A stretch of DNA of 64,000 nt from positions 621,672 through 685,671 of the forward strand of contig LR698958.1 in NCBI GenBank assembly GCA_902381685.1. The letters are read 5' to 3'. This stretch comes from Lachnospiraceae bacterium. GTDB lineage: Bacteria; Bacillota; Clostridia; Lachnospirales; Lachnospiraceae. Below the pieces are notes generated by a model, which did not search any database, was not told the DNA's origin, and saw only the letters and a program-made list of their open reading frames with translations. How positions within the stretch are numbered: position 1 is the first letter of the stretch; every line of letters begins with the position of its first letter. Made by a program: the position numbers and the translations under genes. Positions 8,943 through 16,992 of the stretch are shown piece after piece.

Positions 8943-9050
8943 GCCCGACAACGAGAGATTGTGAAACAATCACGAGTTGGGCACGGAGGTATTTTGAGGT
9001 GTACTTGATGATCCTCACAAGGGCAAAGTTGGATAGCCTGAAAAAATGTA
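8943..9050. other. Possible transfer-origin-like region
   Basis: A short non-coding segment left of the IS21 element. It contains a perfect GATTGT-GAA-ACAATC hairpin (about 8958-8972) followed by CACGAGTTGGGCACGGAGG and, further on, AAGGGCAAAGTTGG. Such hairpins followed by a conserved GC-rich string precede relaxase genes on mobilisable elements. The relaxase gene that should follow is missing; IS21 has inserted just downstream. The assignment is tentative. Confidence 0.25.
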
Positions 9051-9199
9051 TATTCCATTTAAGTAGTGCACTTTTTCCGGGAATTCAGAGCACCTAAATC
9101 CGATATTTCAGAGCAAGTATTTCCGCCCTATAGTGCAATCACCTATAATGAATCCATGCACATAAAAATGTGTAAATTCATTACAGGAGGTCGATAACC

Positions 9200-10648
9200 A
9201 TGACTGATTATCGAGAAATCATCAGACTACATAGTCTGAAGTTCAGCAATGTATCTATTGCCAACAGCTTATGCTGCTCACGCAACACAGTTTCAGAAGT
9301 GCTGAAGCTTGCTGAAACACATTCTCTGGAATGGCCTATTCCAGAAACTCTTTCCAACAAAGATATCGAGTATCTGTTTTATCCAAACAGAGGCAATAAT
9401 GAGGGAAGAAGACTCCCTGATTATGAGTATGTTTACAATGAGCTGGCCAAGCCGGGTGTAACGCTCTCGCTCTTATGGGCAGAATACTGTGCCAAATGTG
9501 AGGCAGAGCATACGATTCCGTATCAGCATTCACAGTTTAATGACAAGTATCATGCCTATGCTGCATCAAAGAAAGCAACTCTCAGAATTAAGCGCAAACC
9601 AGGAGAAACAATGGAAGTAGACTGGGTGGGCGATACGCTTAAAGTTTATGATGCTGCCAGTTGCTACGATATACCTGCATGTATATTTGTTGCTGTTCTT
9701 CCATGCAGTTTGTATGGATATGCAGAAGCATTCCCAGATATGAAATCCAACCACTGGATAGAAGCTCATATCCATGCGTATTCATTCTTTGGTGGTGTAA
9801 CACGTATTCTTGTACCAGATAATCTTAAAACAGGTGTGATTAAAAACACACGGGCAGAGCTTGTACTTAACCGTTCCTACCACGAAATGGCAGAGTACTA
9901 TGGAACTGCAATTATTCCTGCCCGACCGGTAAAACCGAAGGATAAACCGAATGCGGAAGGCACTGTAAAAGTTCTTGAAACATGGATTCTTGCAGCACTA
10001 AGGAACCGGAAGTTCTTCACTTTTGAAGAACTCAATAAAGCCATCCATGAAAAGCTTGAGGAATTCAATGCAAAGCCTTTCCAGAAAAAGAAAGGAAGCC
10101 GGTTATCTGCATTTCTTGAAGAAGAAAAGGACTTCCTCATGCCATTACCTGCTTCCCCGTATGAAACGGCTGTCTGGTCAACTGCCACCATACAACCTGA
10201 TTATCTCATAAAAATCGGAGATTGCAAGTATTCTGTTCCGTATGAATTTATTGGCAAGAAGGTCGATATCCGCGCTACGGAAAACAGTATTGAAGTTTTT
10301 TACCATAGCAACCGTATAGCATCGCATGTGCGCAGGTCTTACTCTCCGGAACCGATTTATGTACCGGAGCATATGCCTGAAAACCACAGAAAATTTTTGG
10401 AATACAACACAGACAGTTTTCTGAACTGGGGAAAGAGTGTTGGCCATTCCACCCTTATTGTAGTAAAACATTTTTTATACATGCATAAGGTAGAGCAACA
10501 GGGATATAAATCCTGTGCATCGCTGATGAAGCTTGCTGACCGCTATGGTACGCAACGTTTGGAAAACGCCTGTATCAAGGCACTTAGTTACACACCAAGC
10601 CCAAGTTTAAAAAAATATCAGTACCATTTTGAAAAATGGTCAGGATAA
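9200..10648 (+). CDS. istA: IS21-family transposase IstA
   Basis: A 482-residue integrase-type transposase. An N-terminal helix-turn-helix (about 5-35, with NVSIANSLCCSRNTVSEVL) binds the repeats. The rve catalytic core carries the DDE residues in METMEVDWVGDT-like context near residue 137, VPDNLKTGV near 210 and NAEGTVKVLE near 250. A C-terminal beta domain follows (KYSVPYEFIGKKVDIR). The length is at the upper end for IstA. The start at 9200 follows AGGAGG at 9185. No frameshift or stop interrupts it. Confidence 0.93.
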   Translation: MTDYREIIRLHSLKFSNVSIANSLCCSRNTVSEVLKLAETHSLEWPIPETLSNKDIEYLFYPNRGNNEGRRLPDYEYVYNELAKPGVTLSLLWAEYCAKCEAEHTIPYQHSQFNDKYHAYAASKKATLRIKRKPGETMEVDWVGDTLKVYDAASCYDIPACIFVAVLPCSLYGYAEAFPDMKSNHWIEAHIHAYSFFGGVTRILVPDNLKTGVIKNTRAELVLNRSYHEMAEYYGTAIIPARPVKPKDKPNAEGTVKVLETWILAALRNRKFFTFEELNKAIHEKLEEFNAKPFQKKKGSRLSAFLEEEKDFLMPLPASPYETAVWSTATIQPDYLIKIGDCKYSVPYEFIGKKVDIRATENSIEVFYHSNRIASHVRRSYSPEPIYVPEHMPENHRKFLEYNTDSFLNWGKSVGHSTLIVVKHFLYMHKVEQQGYKSCASLMKLADRYGTQRLENACIKALSYTPSPSLKKYQYHFEKWSG

Positions 10649-10747
10649 AGTGGCAGTAGCAAAGGTTGTTTCCAATGCTGCCAATAAAGAGAGTTCCAAG
10701 TATGGCATCACCAGAGGTGCCTCCTATTACGAAGGAGGTGACCGTTT

Positions 10748-11527
10748 ATGATTCGTCAGTCAACCATAGACAAGCTGCATGATATGCGATTATCTGCAAT
10801 GTCAGATGCCTTTGAATGCCAGTGCAAGGATCCTGACACCTATCAGGGATTATCTTTCGAAGACCGGTTCGGTATGCTGGTTGATAAAGAATGGGATAAG
10901 CGAAAAAGCACAAAGCTGCAAAAACTTATCCGCAGTGCTGAATTCCGTTATCCCAATGCGTGTATGGAAGATATCGAGTATCATCCTGACCGAAATCTGG
11001 ATAAAGGACAGATGCTGGAATTCTCCACCTGCCGGTATATATCTGATGACCACCATATCATTCTAAAAGGAGCATCTGGGAATGGAAAAACATATATCGC
11101 ATGTGCGCTTGGAATCGCAGCCTGCAGGAACTTTATCAAAGTACGTTATGTGCGCCTGCCTGATCTATTGAATGAGCTGGCTGTTGCACATGGGGACGGC
11201 ACGCTGAAAAAAGTAATTAAAGCATATCAGAAGATTGATCTTTTAATTCTGGATGAATTCTTGTTAAGCCCCGTATCCACGGAACAGACACGGGAACTTC
11301 TTGAAATCATTGAGGCCCGTAGTGTGAAAGGCTCTGTAATCTTCTGCACACAGTTTGAACCGAAAGGCTGGTACAGCCGCATCGGAAATGACTGTGATGC
11401 CACTATTTGCGAAGCAATCATCGACCGGATCATTCATAATTCCTATGAGGTGATGCTTGATGGCCGCATATCCATGAGGGAACGTCATGGCATTCATGCT
11501 TCCCGGAAAGGAGCTGCCAATGACTGA
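10748..11527 (+). CDS. istB: IS21-family helper ATPase IstB
   Basis: A 259-residue DnaA/IstB-type AAA+ ATPase that assists IstA in target capture. Walker A GASGNGKT is at 108-115, Walker B LLILDEF near 164, and the sensor-like IDRIIHNSYEV is near the end. The strong ribosome site AAGGAGGTGACC sits just before 10748. About 100 non-coding bases separate it from istA. The end overlaps the start of the next small frame by 8 bases. Confidence 0.93.
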   Translation: MIRQSTIDKLHDMRLSAMSDAFECQCKDPDTYQGLSFEDRFGMLVDKEWDKRKSTKLQKLIRSAEFRYPNACMEDIEYHPDRNLDKGQMLEFSTCRYISDDHHIILKGASGNGKTYIACALGIAACRNFIKVRYVRLPDLLNELAVAHGDGTLKKVIKAYQKIDLLILDEFLLSPVSTEQTRELLEIIEARSVKGSVIFCTQFEPKGWYSRIGNDCDATICEAIIDRIIHNSYEVMLDGRISMRERHGIHASRKGAAND

Positions 11528-11717
11528 TTATTGTGCTTTCAGCAAAGACCATAAATGCGTTAAGTTTACGGATTATGAAATAACCCGCCACGAATTAGAA
11601 GAAGCCGATGAACTGTGTCATGGTAATTGGATAGAAATCCAGCATCTAAGAGAATACATTGACCGTTTACAGGCACTTCTTATAGAGCATGGGATAACTA
11701 TTCCAGATGAATACTAA
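11520..11717 (+). CDS. Small IS21-associated protein, unknown
   Basis: A 65-residue acidic protein starting MTDYCAFSKDHKCVKF and ending in a helix, IEIQHLREYIDRLQALLIEHG. The ATG overlaps the istB stop (ATGACTGA), so translation is probably coupled. A similar third frame occurs in some IS21 relatives. Function unknown; it may be an accessory protein or a passenger. It lies inside the right inverted repeat of the IS. Confidence 0.55.
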   Translation: MTDYCAFSKDHKCVKFTDYEITRHELEEADELCHGNWIEIQHLREYIDRLQALLIEHGITIPDEY

Positions 11718-12016
11718 TTAAATGACTGCACTCTGCTCCGGAAAGATATGCACTATTTTTCCGGAAAAGGGTGCTTTGAATTTCTGGAAAGCATGCACTA
11801 TTGCATTGGAATACTCAAAAAAGAATAGAAACATGAAAAGTAGAAGAAACCTTATAAACAGGGCATATCAGGGGGATAATCAGGAAAAAATAACAGAGAT
11901 TATCATCAGGAAATCGTCGGGAAAATAGCAGAGAAAAAATAGGGGCGGAAAAGGGAAGAGAGAATACTCGATTTTGCCCTTTGGAGAATAAAGGGGATTG
12001 CCCTTTGACAATATAT

Positions 12017-12057
12017 GAGCCAAGAAATGCCTATTTTACGGGCTTCCTTGGCTCTTT
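12017..12057 (+). terminator. Terminator at the right island end
   Basis: GAGCCAAGAAATGCC pairs with GGCTTCCTTGGCTC across a short loop and is followed by TTTC. Like the guaA terminator at the left end, it lies immediately before the 19-bp repeat. The stretch from the IS21 end (11800) to here has no supportable gene, only two direct GCCCTTTG copies near 11978 and 12000. Confidence 0.65.
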
Positions 12058-12066
12058 CTGTGTCTG

Positions 12067-12085
12067 GTGACAATCAAATGACAAT
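12067..12085. repeat. Right boundary repeat of the guaA island (att-like)
   Basis: Identical 19-mer to 3965-3983 in the same orientation. The interval between the two copies, about 8.1 kb, holds all the accessory genes next to guaA. Confidence 0.55.
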
Positions 12086-12120
12086 AATTTTGAAATAATG
12101 TAGTATTTCCTCTAATATGG

Positions 12121-12692
12121 TTATGATTTATTTGAATGGAATAATGTTACTTGTCTTAAATCATAAATTAACTCTTCATACTTGTTATAATCTCTGTAAA
12201 GAATATCTTTTATTATTGGAGTTAATGAAAATATCAGTGAAAATACTAATAATACAAGGACTATAACTTGTGTTGCTATGGTAAATATTTCAGTTTGGGT
12301 AGCAACATCTCCAATTTTTTGGGCAATATATGCAATTATAGGAATAATTATTGCACCTAAAGTTTTGAGTGTTTTTTTAAAGGGGCAATGTAATCACTTT
12401 GTACTTGCGCAAGTTTTGCTTCCTCGATTAGCCTGTCAATAGAATCAAAATCGTTAATGTCGATTTTATATTGCTTTAATACATCAATGACCATTTTCAT
12501 TCTTTCTGAGTAAGGGGCATAGTGCTCTTTGAGCATAACCTGAAGATTTCTTTTGGTGGAATCAATTATAAAGAATGTAATAATGTATAAAATACCTATT
12601 GCTATTAGGACATATCGTACTTGTGTGCGAATTAGAGAAAAAGAAACGCCCAATTTGACAAGAAAAAATCTGAGGAATATAATAGAAAGCAA
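12121..12692 (-). pseudogene. Membrane protein gene split by a frameshift at an A7 run
   Basis: On the minus strand a frame runs from TTG at 12692 through a membrane helix (RYVLIAIGILYIITFFII), then a charged helical region, and stops at 12357. The reading continues without interruption in the -1 frame from the AAAAAAA run (about 12372-12378): KKTLKTLGAIIIPIIAYIAQ, then a second helix VIVLVLLVFSLIFSLT, ending at 12121. Joined, it makes about 190 residues with three hydrophobic segments. The event may be a mutation, a sequencing error in a homopolymer, or programmed slippage. No good start or ribosome site is seen. The family is not recognised. Confidence 0.5.
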
Positions 12693-12749
12693 TTATTTGT
12701 AAAAAAGGATATTTCTATTGAGAGAGAAGAGGAAAAAGGGGGAGAACAA

Positions 12750-13976
12750 ATGAAATATATCAGACAGTACATGGGAATGCGAAAAGAACTTTACATTTTG
12801 TTCTGGGGCAGGGTTGTGACGAATATGGGAGCGCTTATTTGGCCGATGATGACATTAATATTGAAAAGTAAACTGGGCTATTCCGCATCACAGATTGCGG
12901 GTATTCTTCTGGTTTTGGGAATTGCCCAACTTCCTTGTACATTAATTGGCGGCAAATTGGCGGATCGGTTTAATAAGCGAAATCTGATTATCATATGTGA
13001 TTTGGTAACGGTTGTGAGTTATTTTATATGCGCATTTCTTCCGATGTCGGAGAAAGTGATACCGCTTTTGGCTCTGGCAGCCATTTTTGCACAGATGGAA
13101 TGGCCAAGTTACGATGCGTTGGTAGCAGATTTATCTTCGGCAGAGGAAAGAGAGCGGGCATATAGTTTAAATTACTTAGGTGTAAATCTGGGATTAGTAT
13201 TAGCACCGACTATAGGCGGATTTTTGTTCGCAAATCATCTTTCGCTTGCATTTTTAATTAGCAGTGTGGCAACATTTTCGTCTACCGTATTGATTTTCTT
13301 TTTTATCAGGGACATTACGCCGGTGAAATCTCAGGAAGTGTTCGGGCAATATGAAGAGGTGCGGGAAGGACACAGTATCTGGCGTGTTTTGCGGGAAAAT
13401 AAATTGCTGATTTTGTTTATGCTGTGTGGAGGCATCTGGACGCTTGTTTACAGTCAGTTTAATTTCCTGATTCCTTTGAACTTAGAGCAATATTACGGGG
13501 AACAGGGAGCGGTCTGGTTTGGAACGCTTACAAGTGTGAATGCGTTTGTCGTGATAGTCGGGACACCGATACTTACAAGGGTGATGACCCGTATCAGGGA
13601 CGTGGAGCGATTGCTGATCGGACAGATTTTGGTTGTGATCGGGCTGGTAGCCTATGCGGTTGTACAGAATGTTTTGGTTGTGTATTTTGTATCTATGATA
13701 GTTTTTACAATTGGAGAGATTTGCGAGACACTTGGACGTCAGCCTTATCTGACAAGGCGTATTCCTTCATCACACAGGGGAAGATTTTCTTCCTGCTATA
13801 CTGTGTTTGCAGGAGCGTTTCAGTTGTACGGACAACAGATTGTGGGCAATATGGCAGATGTGATGCCAATGCAAAAGGTATGGCTCTTTGTTGTAATAAT
13901 AGGAGCACTTAATTCAGCCGGATATTTTGTCCTTCGCCAAAGAGATAAGAAAGTATTTTCTTTACTTTATAAGTAA
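12750..13976 (+). CDS. MFS transporter
   Basis: A 408-residue major facilitator with about 12 hydrophobic segments. The loop 2-3 signature appears as GGKLADRFNKRNLI (about 67-80), and the helix 4-5 region as YSLNYLGVNLGLVLAPTIGG. This is the drug:H+ antiporter style (DHA1). The start follows GGGGGAGAAC. An ABC-F ribosomal protection gene begins 15 bases after its stop, so the two are likely one operon. Efflux plus target protection against the same class of antibiotic would fit, but the substrate is inferred only from context. Confidence 0.88.
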   Translation: MKYIRQYMGMRKELYILFWGRVVTNMGALIWPMMTLILKSKLGYSASQIAGILLVLGIAQLPCTLIGGKLADRFNKRNLIIICDLVTVVSYFICAFLPMSEKVIPLLALAAIFAQMEWPSYDALVADLSSAEERERAYSLNYLGVNLGLVLAPTIGGFLFANHLSLAFLISSVATFSSTVLIFFFIRDITPVKSQEVFGQYEEVREGHSIWRVLRENKLLILFMLCGGIWTLVYSQFNFLIPLNLEQYYGEQGAVWFGTLTSVNAFVVIVGTPILTRVMTRIRDVERLLIGQILVVIGLVAYAVVQNVLVVYFVSMIVFTIGEICETLGRQPYLTRRIPSSHRGRFSSCYTVFAGAFQLYGQQIVGNMADVMPMQKVWLFVVIIGALNSAGYFVLRQRDKKVFSLLYK

Positions 13977-13991
13977 AGGGGGGAGTTCATT

Positions 13992-15452
13992 ATGTCGATG
14001 ATTAGAGTAGAAAATCTTACTTTTTCATATCCTTCAAGTTATGATACTATTTTTGATAATGTGAATTTTCAAATAGATACGGATTGGAAACTTGGATTTG
14101 TGGGAAGAAACGGCAGAGGCAAAACAACTTTGTTAAATCTTCTGCTTGGAAAATATGAATATAGTGGAAAAATTATCAGTTCCGTTCAATTTGATTATTT
14201 TCCGTATCCAATTTCTGATAAAAAGCAAATGACAGAAGATATATTGCGGGAAGTCTGTCCGCTTGCGGAAGAGTGGGAACTGATGAGGGAACTGTCATAT
14301 CTTGATGTTAATGCAGATGTGTTATGGCGCCCTTTTGAGACGCTTTCCAATGGAGAACAGACAAAAGTTTTACTTGCCGCCCTTTTCCTAAATGAGGGAC
14401 ATTTCCTGCTTATCGACGAGCCGACAAATCACCTGGACGCAACTGCCCGTGAAAAGGTATCCGAGTATCTGAAAAAGAAGAAGGGATTTATTTTGGTATC
14501 CCATGACCGTCGTTTTTTAGACGGGTGTGTCGACCATATATTATCGTTGAACAGAGCAAATGTAGAAGTGCAAAGTGGAAATTTTTCTTCATGGATAGCA
14601 AATTTTGAGCGGCAGCAGGAATTTGAATTGGCACAAAATACACGACTGAGAAAAGATATAAGTCGCTTACAGAAATCTGCAAAACGCTCCGCAGTATGGT
14701 CTGACAGGGTGGAAGCGTCCAAAAGAGGTGCGGCGGACAAGGGATATGTCGGGCATAAGGCGGCAAAAATGATGAAGCGTTCCAAAGCGATTGAGGAAAG
14801 AAAAAATCAGGCTATTGAACAGAAATCGGCATTGCTTAAAAATGCAGAAACAGTCGATACATTGAAGATACAGCCACTGGAATATCATACAAATATGTTG
14901 ATGTCATTTTCTGATGTATCTGTTATTTACGATGGCCGACAGGTTTGTAAACCTGTGACATTTGAACTGCAATCCGGAGAGCAGGTTATTATCGATGGGA
15001 AAAATGGAAGCGGTAAGAGTAGTTTGCTTAAATTACTGTCAAATTATCCGATAGAACATACCGGTACGGTGACAATAGGATCCGGGCTTGTGATTTCCTA
15101 TGTACCGCAGGATACTTCTCATCTGAAGGGAAGATTATCTGAATTTGCCGAAAAAAATAATCTTGATGAAAGTCTGTTTAAAGCGATACTTAGAAAAATG
15201 GATTTTGAGCGGGTGCAGTTTGAAAAAGATATAAAAGATTTTTCAGGGGGACAGAAGAAAAAGGTGTTGATTGCAAAGAGCCTTTGCGAGCGGGCGCATC
15301 TATATGTGTGGGACGAGCCGCTTAATTTTATTGATGTGTATTCACGTATGCAGATTGAGCAACTTATAGAAAGTTTTTCGCCGACAATGCTTTTGGTAGA
15401 ACATGATATTGCTTTTAGAGATGCAATAGCGACAAAGATTGTCAACTTGTAA
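13992..15452 (+). CDS. ABC-F ribosomal protection protein, Lsa-like
   Basis: A 486-residue soluble protein with two ABC ATPase domains and no membrane segments. Domain 1: Walker A GRNGRGKT (38-45), signature LSNGEQ, Walker B LLIDEPTNHLD. Domain 2: Walker A GKNGSGKS, signature FSGGQ, Walker B LYVWDEP followed by LNFID. A basic interdomain linker (about 190-285) would reach into the ribosome. The opening DTDWKLGFVGRNGRGKTTLL is close to Lsa-type proteins, which protect against lincosamides, streptogramin A and pleuromutilins. Resistance spectrum cannot be stated from sequence. The start at 13992 follows AGGGGGGAG; ATG at 13998 is also possible. Confidence 0.87.
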   Translation: MSMIRVENLTFSYPSSYDTIFDNVNFQIDTDWKLGFVGRNGRGKTTLLNLLLGKYEYSGKIISSVQFDYFPYPISDKKQMTEDILREVCPLAEEWELMRELSYLDVNADVLWRPFETLSNGEQTKVLLAALFLNEGHFLLIDEPTNHLDATAREKVSEYLKKKKGFILVSHDRRFLDGCVDHILSLNRANVEVQSGNFSSWIANFERQQEFELAQNTRLRKDISRLQKSAKRSAVWSDRVEASKRGAADKGYVGHKAAKMMKRSKAIEERKNQAIEQKSALLKNAETVDTLKIQPLEYHTNMLMSFSDVSVIYDGRQVCKPVTFELQSGEQVIIDGKNGSGKSSLLKLLSNYPIEHTGTVTIGSGLVISYVPQDTSHLKGRLSEFAEKNNLDESLFKAILRKMDFERVQFEKDIKDFSGGQKKKVLIAKSLCERAHLYVWDEPLNFIDVYSRMQIEQLIESFSPTMLLVEHDIAFRDAIATKIVNL

Positions 15453-15482
15453 AAAACATGGATAACCCATTCAGAGTAAAAA

Positions 15483-15530
15483 AGAACAACCTCAGACAGG
15501 GCATAAGCCCTGTCGGGTTGTTCTTTTTTT
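15483..15530 (+). terminator. Terminator of the MFS/ABC-F operon
   Basis: GAACAACC..GACAGGGC pairs with GCCCTGTC..GGTTGTTC around ATAA and ends in a 7-T tract. The ISL3 element is inserted immediately after this tract. Confidence 0.9.
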
Positions 15531-16974
15531 GGTTCTAAGTCAATAGTTGGGGTGGGATTTTAAAAATCCCGCTCCATTGTTGTGTTTAAAGGTATTTTAG
15601 TGTTGCCATGTAGTAGAACCTGTTTTATTGCATGGCAAACAAACCTTCAAGTGCCAGTCTATTAAAATTAATCGGTTATAAGAAAAATGCGAGTTCTGAG
15701 ATGTTGGAAATTTCTGATACCGTATGAGGTTCGTTTCAGAACTTTTATTTTATTATTGAAACCTTCGGTTGGACCATTTGTGATATGTGCATATTTAAAA
15801 GCATTTAGGATTTCTTTAGACCATGCACGATAGGTTTTGGCGACTTTCTCAAATTCATTTAATCCAGAAGATTCGGCCATTTTAATCCAATCGAAGAAGT
15901 CTTTTCGCTGTTCGGAATACTTAGTATTCTGACAGAGTTCATAAAATTTTTCTTTTAAATAATGAGCTCTTCGCAGGTCATCGTTATATAGAAGCATCAA
16001 ATCACAGGCTGCCTTATTCTCGTCTTTGAGTTTATTATATCTGCTTAAGATCAGTGTTCTGCTTCGTTTGTAATATTTTCTAAGACGTGCAGGCATTGTT
16101 TTTTGCAATCTTTTACGTACTCCTTCGATAGCCCAAGTGGTTTGTCTAATGAAGTGATATTTATCAATAATGACTTCGGCATTCGGAAAGTAAGAATACG
16201 CCAGCTCTATGTATGGTTTCCACATATCACAAACAAAGTGTTTTACTCGATGTCTTTCATCCTTAGGAATAGAAGAAAAGTAAGACACCAAATGACTATA
16301 TTGCCTGTCAGGAAGAATGTCTAGAACCTTATGCTTTACCGGATCAACCAGAATACATTGGAATTTACCGGTGGAAGCATTTCCACGGAACTCATCAATA
16401 GATATGGAAGTGGAAAACTTTCTTCTGGAGTAAGCGATCGTATTTAAAACCCTTCCAACAGTGGCAGTAGAAATATTAGCCTGTCTTGCAGTCTCCTTGA
16501 TGCTTTGAGAGTTATGCAGAGAAGTAGCAATAAAAGCAGTCAGTCTTGCAGTTCTCTGGAAGTATCGAGGAAGGAAAGAATAGCTTTCATAGAACCGTTT
16601 TCCACATTTGCATACATACCGCCTTTTGCGAAGAACGAGATAGCAATGTTTCAACTGAAAAGGTAAGTCCTTAATAGTTTGATAACGGTAATCATGAATA
16701 CGTTTTGTAGTGGAACCACAGCAAGGACAGACCTGTTCATGAGGGTTGGTTTCTAAATAGATTTTCAAAAAAGTATCGGCGTGATGAATTTTTTTGATAA
16801 TTACATCTTCAATATTTAAAAGTTTGTTGGTATAATGACTATGCATAATATGTGCACCTCCTAGTGGTTTGTGTGATGACTGGCACTGGGAGGTTTTTCT
16901 TTTTATTATAAATGAAAAATGCTGGGATAGATGATTAATTTAAAATCATCCACCCCAACATTTATTTTAGAGCC
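15531..16974 (-). mobile_element. ISL3-family insertion sequence with 8-bp target duplication
   Basis: Ends start GGTTCTAAGTCAATAGTTGG (left) and, read inward from the right, GGCTCTAAAATAAATGTTGG; both continue into GGTGG...ATTTTAAA. A second inner pair CAAGTGCCAGTC / CCAGTGCCAGTC lies nearer the gene. The octamer CTTTTTTT occurs directly outside both ends (15523-15530 and 16975-16982), the 8-bp duplication expected for ISL3. The element is 1444 bp, carries one intact transposase and looks recent. Confidence 0.92.
15668..16846 (-). CDS. ISL3-family transposase
   Basis: A 392-residue transposase. An N-terminal zinc-ribbon has CPCC (about 40-43) and CKCGKRFYE (about 79-87). A helix-turn-helix follows (SIKETARQANISTATVGRVL, about 116-135). 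The DDE core begins with SIDEFRG, continues with VCDMWKPYIELA near 206, and ends with the Glu in THITNGPTEGFNNKIK near 363. The ending GIRNFQHLRTRIFL is typical of ISL3. No stop or frameshift is present. Confidence 0.92.
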   Translation of the reverse strand: MHSHYTNKLLNIEDVIIKKIHHADTFLKIYLETNPHEQVCPCCGSTTKRIHDYRYQTIKDLPFQLKHCYLVLRKRRYVCKCGKRFYESYSFLPRYFQRTARLTAFIATSLHNSQSIKETARQANISTATVGRVLNTIAYSRRKFSTSISIDEFRGNASTGKFQCILVDPVKHKVLDILPDRQYSHLVSYFSSIPKDERHRVKHFVCDMWKPYIELAYSYFPNAEVIIDKYHFIRQTTWAIEGVRKRLQKTMPARLRKYYKRSRTLILSRYNKLKDENKAACDLMLLYNDDLRRAHYLKEKFYELCQNTKYSEQRKDFFDWIKMAESSGLNEFEKVAKTYRAWSKEILNAFKYAHITNGPTEGFNNKIKVLKRTSYGIRNFQHLRTRIFLITD

Positions 16975-16992
16975 CTTTTTTTAACATTCTTC

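Larger units (their letters stand above)
9064..11800 (+). mobile_element. IS21-family insertion sequence
   Basis: Contains istA and istB in the standard order plus one small third frame. Terminal inverted repeats are visible. The left end TAGTGCACTTTTTCCGGGA matches the reverse complement of the right end (TAGTGCATGCTTTCCAGAA), and both continue into related ATTCAGAGCACC / ATTCAAAGCACC strings. Further partial copies of the motif lie just inside each end, typical of IS21 multiple transposase-binding repeats. No clear target duplication could be read, so end positions are good to a few bases. Both transposition genes appear intact, so the copy may still be active. Confidence 0.85.

Noticed and set aside
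9055..11810. Target-site duplication for IS21
   Set aside because: Flanks at several possible end positions were compared and no 4-8 bp direct repeat matched.
11722..11928. 68-residue frame across the right IS21 end
   Set aside because: It spans the inverted repeat and its flank, so it is created by the insertion and not a gene.
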